Below, one piece after another: positions 63,696-64,000 of a stretch of DNA of 64,000 nt. The translations under genes were made by a program, and so were the position numbers. The notes beneath the pieces are model-generated. The model had not been told where the DNA came from. It did not search any database and saw only the letters and a list, made by a program, of their open reading frames with translations. Every line of letters begins with the position of its first letter. Within the stretch, counting starts at the first letter, position 1. The stretch is from an uncultured Synechococcus sp. (GTDB taxonomy: Bacteria > Cyanobacteriota > Cyanobacteriia > PCC-6307 > Cyanobiaceae), in assembly GCA_913057985.1 (NCBI GenBank), contig CAJXPL010000006.1:1-64000 (forward strand), in the 5' to 3' direction.

Positions 63696-64000
63696 ATGCC
63701 CGACATGGGTGCTTTCCTTCTCGCCACCCAGGCCACGGCTGCCCCTGGTGAGCTGCTGAATCTCTCTCTCAACGCCTCCGCCGTACTGCCCGAAGCTGCA
63801 GTGCTGCTGGCGATGATCGCCACCCTCTTGGTGGACCTGGCCGGCGAAAAGGTCGCCGCACGTTGGGTGCCGCCCATTTGCTACCTGGGTCTGGGCACCT
63901 CCCTGGTGCTGCTGGCCCTGCAGTGGAACGCACCGTTGGAGCCCTCGTTCCTTGGAGCCTTCCTCGCCGACAACCTGGCGGTGGCGTTCCGGGCTGTGAT
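63696..64000 (+). CDS. ndhB: NAD(P)H dehydrogenase-like complex subunit 2 (NdhB), 5' part
   Basis: The window ends inside this gene. From ATG 63696 about 101 residues are visible: [20 protein letters not shown], then [25 protein letters not shown], a first hydrophobic helix, and [21 protein letters not shown], the second. The pattern fits the N-terminus of cyanobacterial NdhB (NuoN-like), part of the NDH-1 membrane arm for cyclic electron flow, respiration and CO2 uptake. Divergent from topA across 111 bases. Confidence 0.88.
   Translation, partial: MPDMGAFLLATQATAAPGELLNLSLNASAVLPEAAVLLAMIATLLVDLAGEKVAARWVPPICYLGLGTSLVLLALQWNAPLEPSFLGAFLADNLAVAFRAV

Overview
The window reads as a chromosome segment of a marine Synechococcus (picocyanobacterium; high G+C, dense coding). 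The support is direct: photosystem I genes (psaF, psaJ), cytochrome b6f genes (petC, petA), the start of ndhB, a high-light-inducible protein, the ctaCDE terminal oxidase with ctaA/ctaB, hemL, cobM and a cyanobacterial AbrB-type regulator. The order rplS, tRNA-Trp, a 62-residue small protein, tRNA-Asp, gltX matches the neighbourhood I recall for the hyperconserved protein of marine Synechococcus and Prochlorococcus. I find no insertion sequence, prophage, CRISPR array or rRNA. No gene-free stretch exceeds about 300 bases; the longest are 21580-21795 and 51562-51761.

Layout. 1-3.2 kb: tail of a CobW-type GTPase, a small membrane protein, and a divergent iron-type ABC ATPase/permease pair. 3.2-7.6 kb: a leftward run of overlapping genes (unknown protein, orphan M41-like zinc membrane protein, larC, flippase-like membrane protein, Tat-type phosphoesterase). 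7.6-16.7 kb: TPR-like protein, xth, glcD, hemL, a nucleoside-salvage group (cytidine deaminase, deoxyribosyltransferase, phosphoribosyltransferase), an A+T-rich glycosyltransferase, yajQ, MAPEG. 16.7-27.7 kb: a SLOG-fold protein, a BioD/DRTGG protein, SDR, map, rplS with tRNAs and gltX, a Na+/H+ antiporter, wecB, pilT. 27.7-36.7 kb: hli, tsaD, psaF-psaJ, gmk, rqcH, tatC, petC-petA, lgt, cobM, tRNA-Val. 36.8-44.7 kb: RodZ-like protein, ppx, ubiA, LD-carboxypeptidase, ispD, a glycosyltransferase-like gene, K+ channel, fabG, a small membrane protein. 44.8-55 kb: a groEL without groES, then a leftward ctaA-ctaB-ABC-ABC-acidic protein-nanE run, divergent from ctaC-ctaD-ctaE. 55-64 kb: cyAbrB, ribE, bifunctional nuclease, a ferredoxin-like aldo/keto reductase, a tightly overlapping leftward run from topA (lipoprotein, DUF2232, CobT-like, Tat lipoprotein), and the start of ndhB.

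The genes serve photosynthetic and respiratory electron transport (psaFJ, petCA, ndhB, ctaABCDE), tetrapyrrole, corrinoid and isoprenoid supply (hemL, ctaA/B, cobM, CobT-like, ispD, ubiA), translation and protein quality control (gltX, rplS, tsaD, map, rqcH, groEL), envelope export and maturation (tatC, lgt, Tat-signal proteins) and nutrient uptake. Most is core genome. The parts most worth a second look are the terminator-like hairpin inside the first codons of lgt, the overlapping larC/M41-like operon, the A+T-rich glycosyltransferase, the nucleoside-salvage group, and the topA-led operon.
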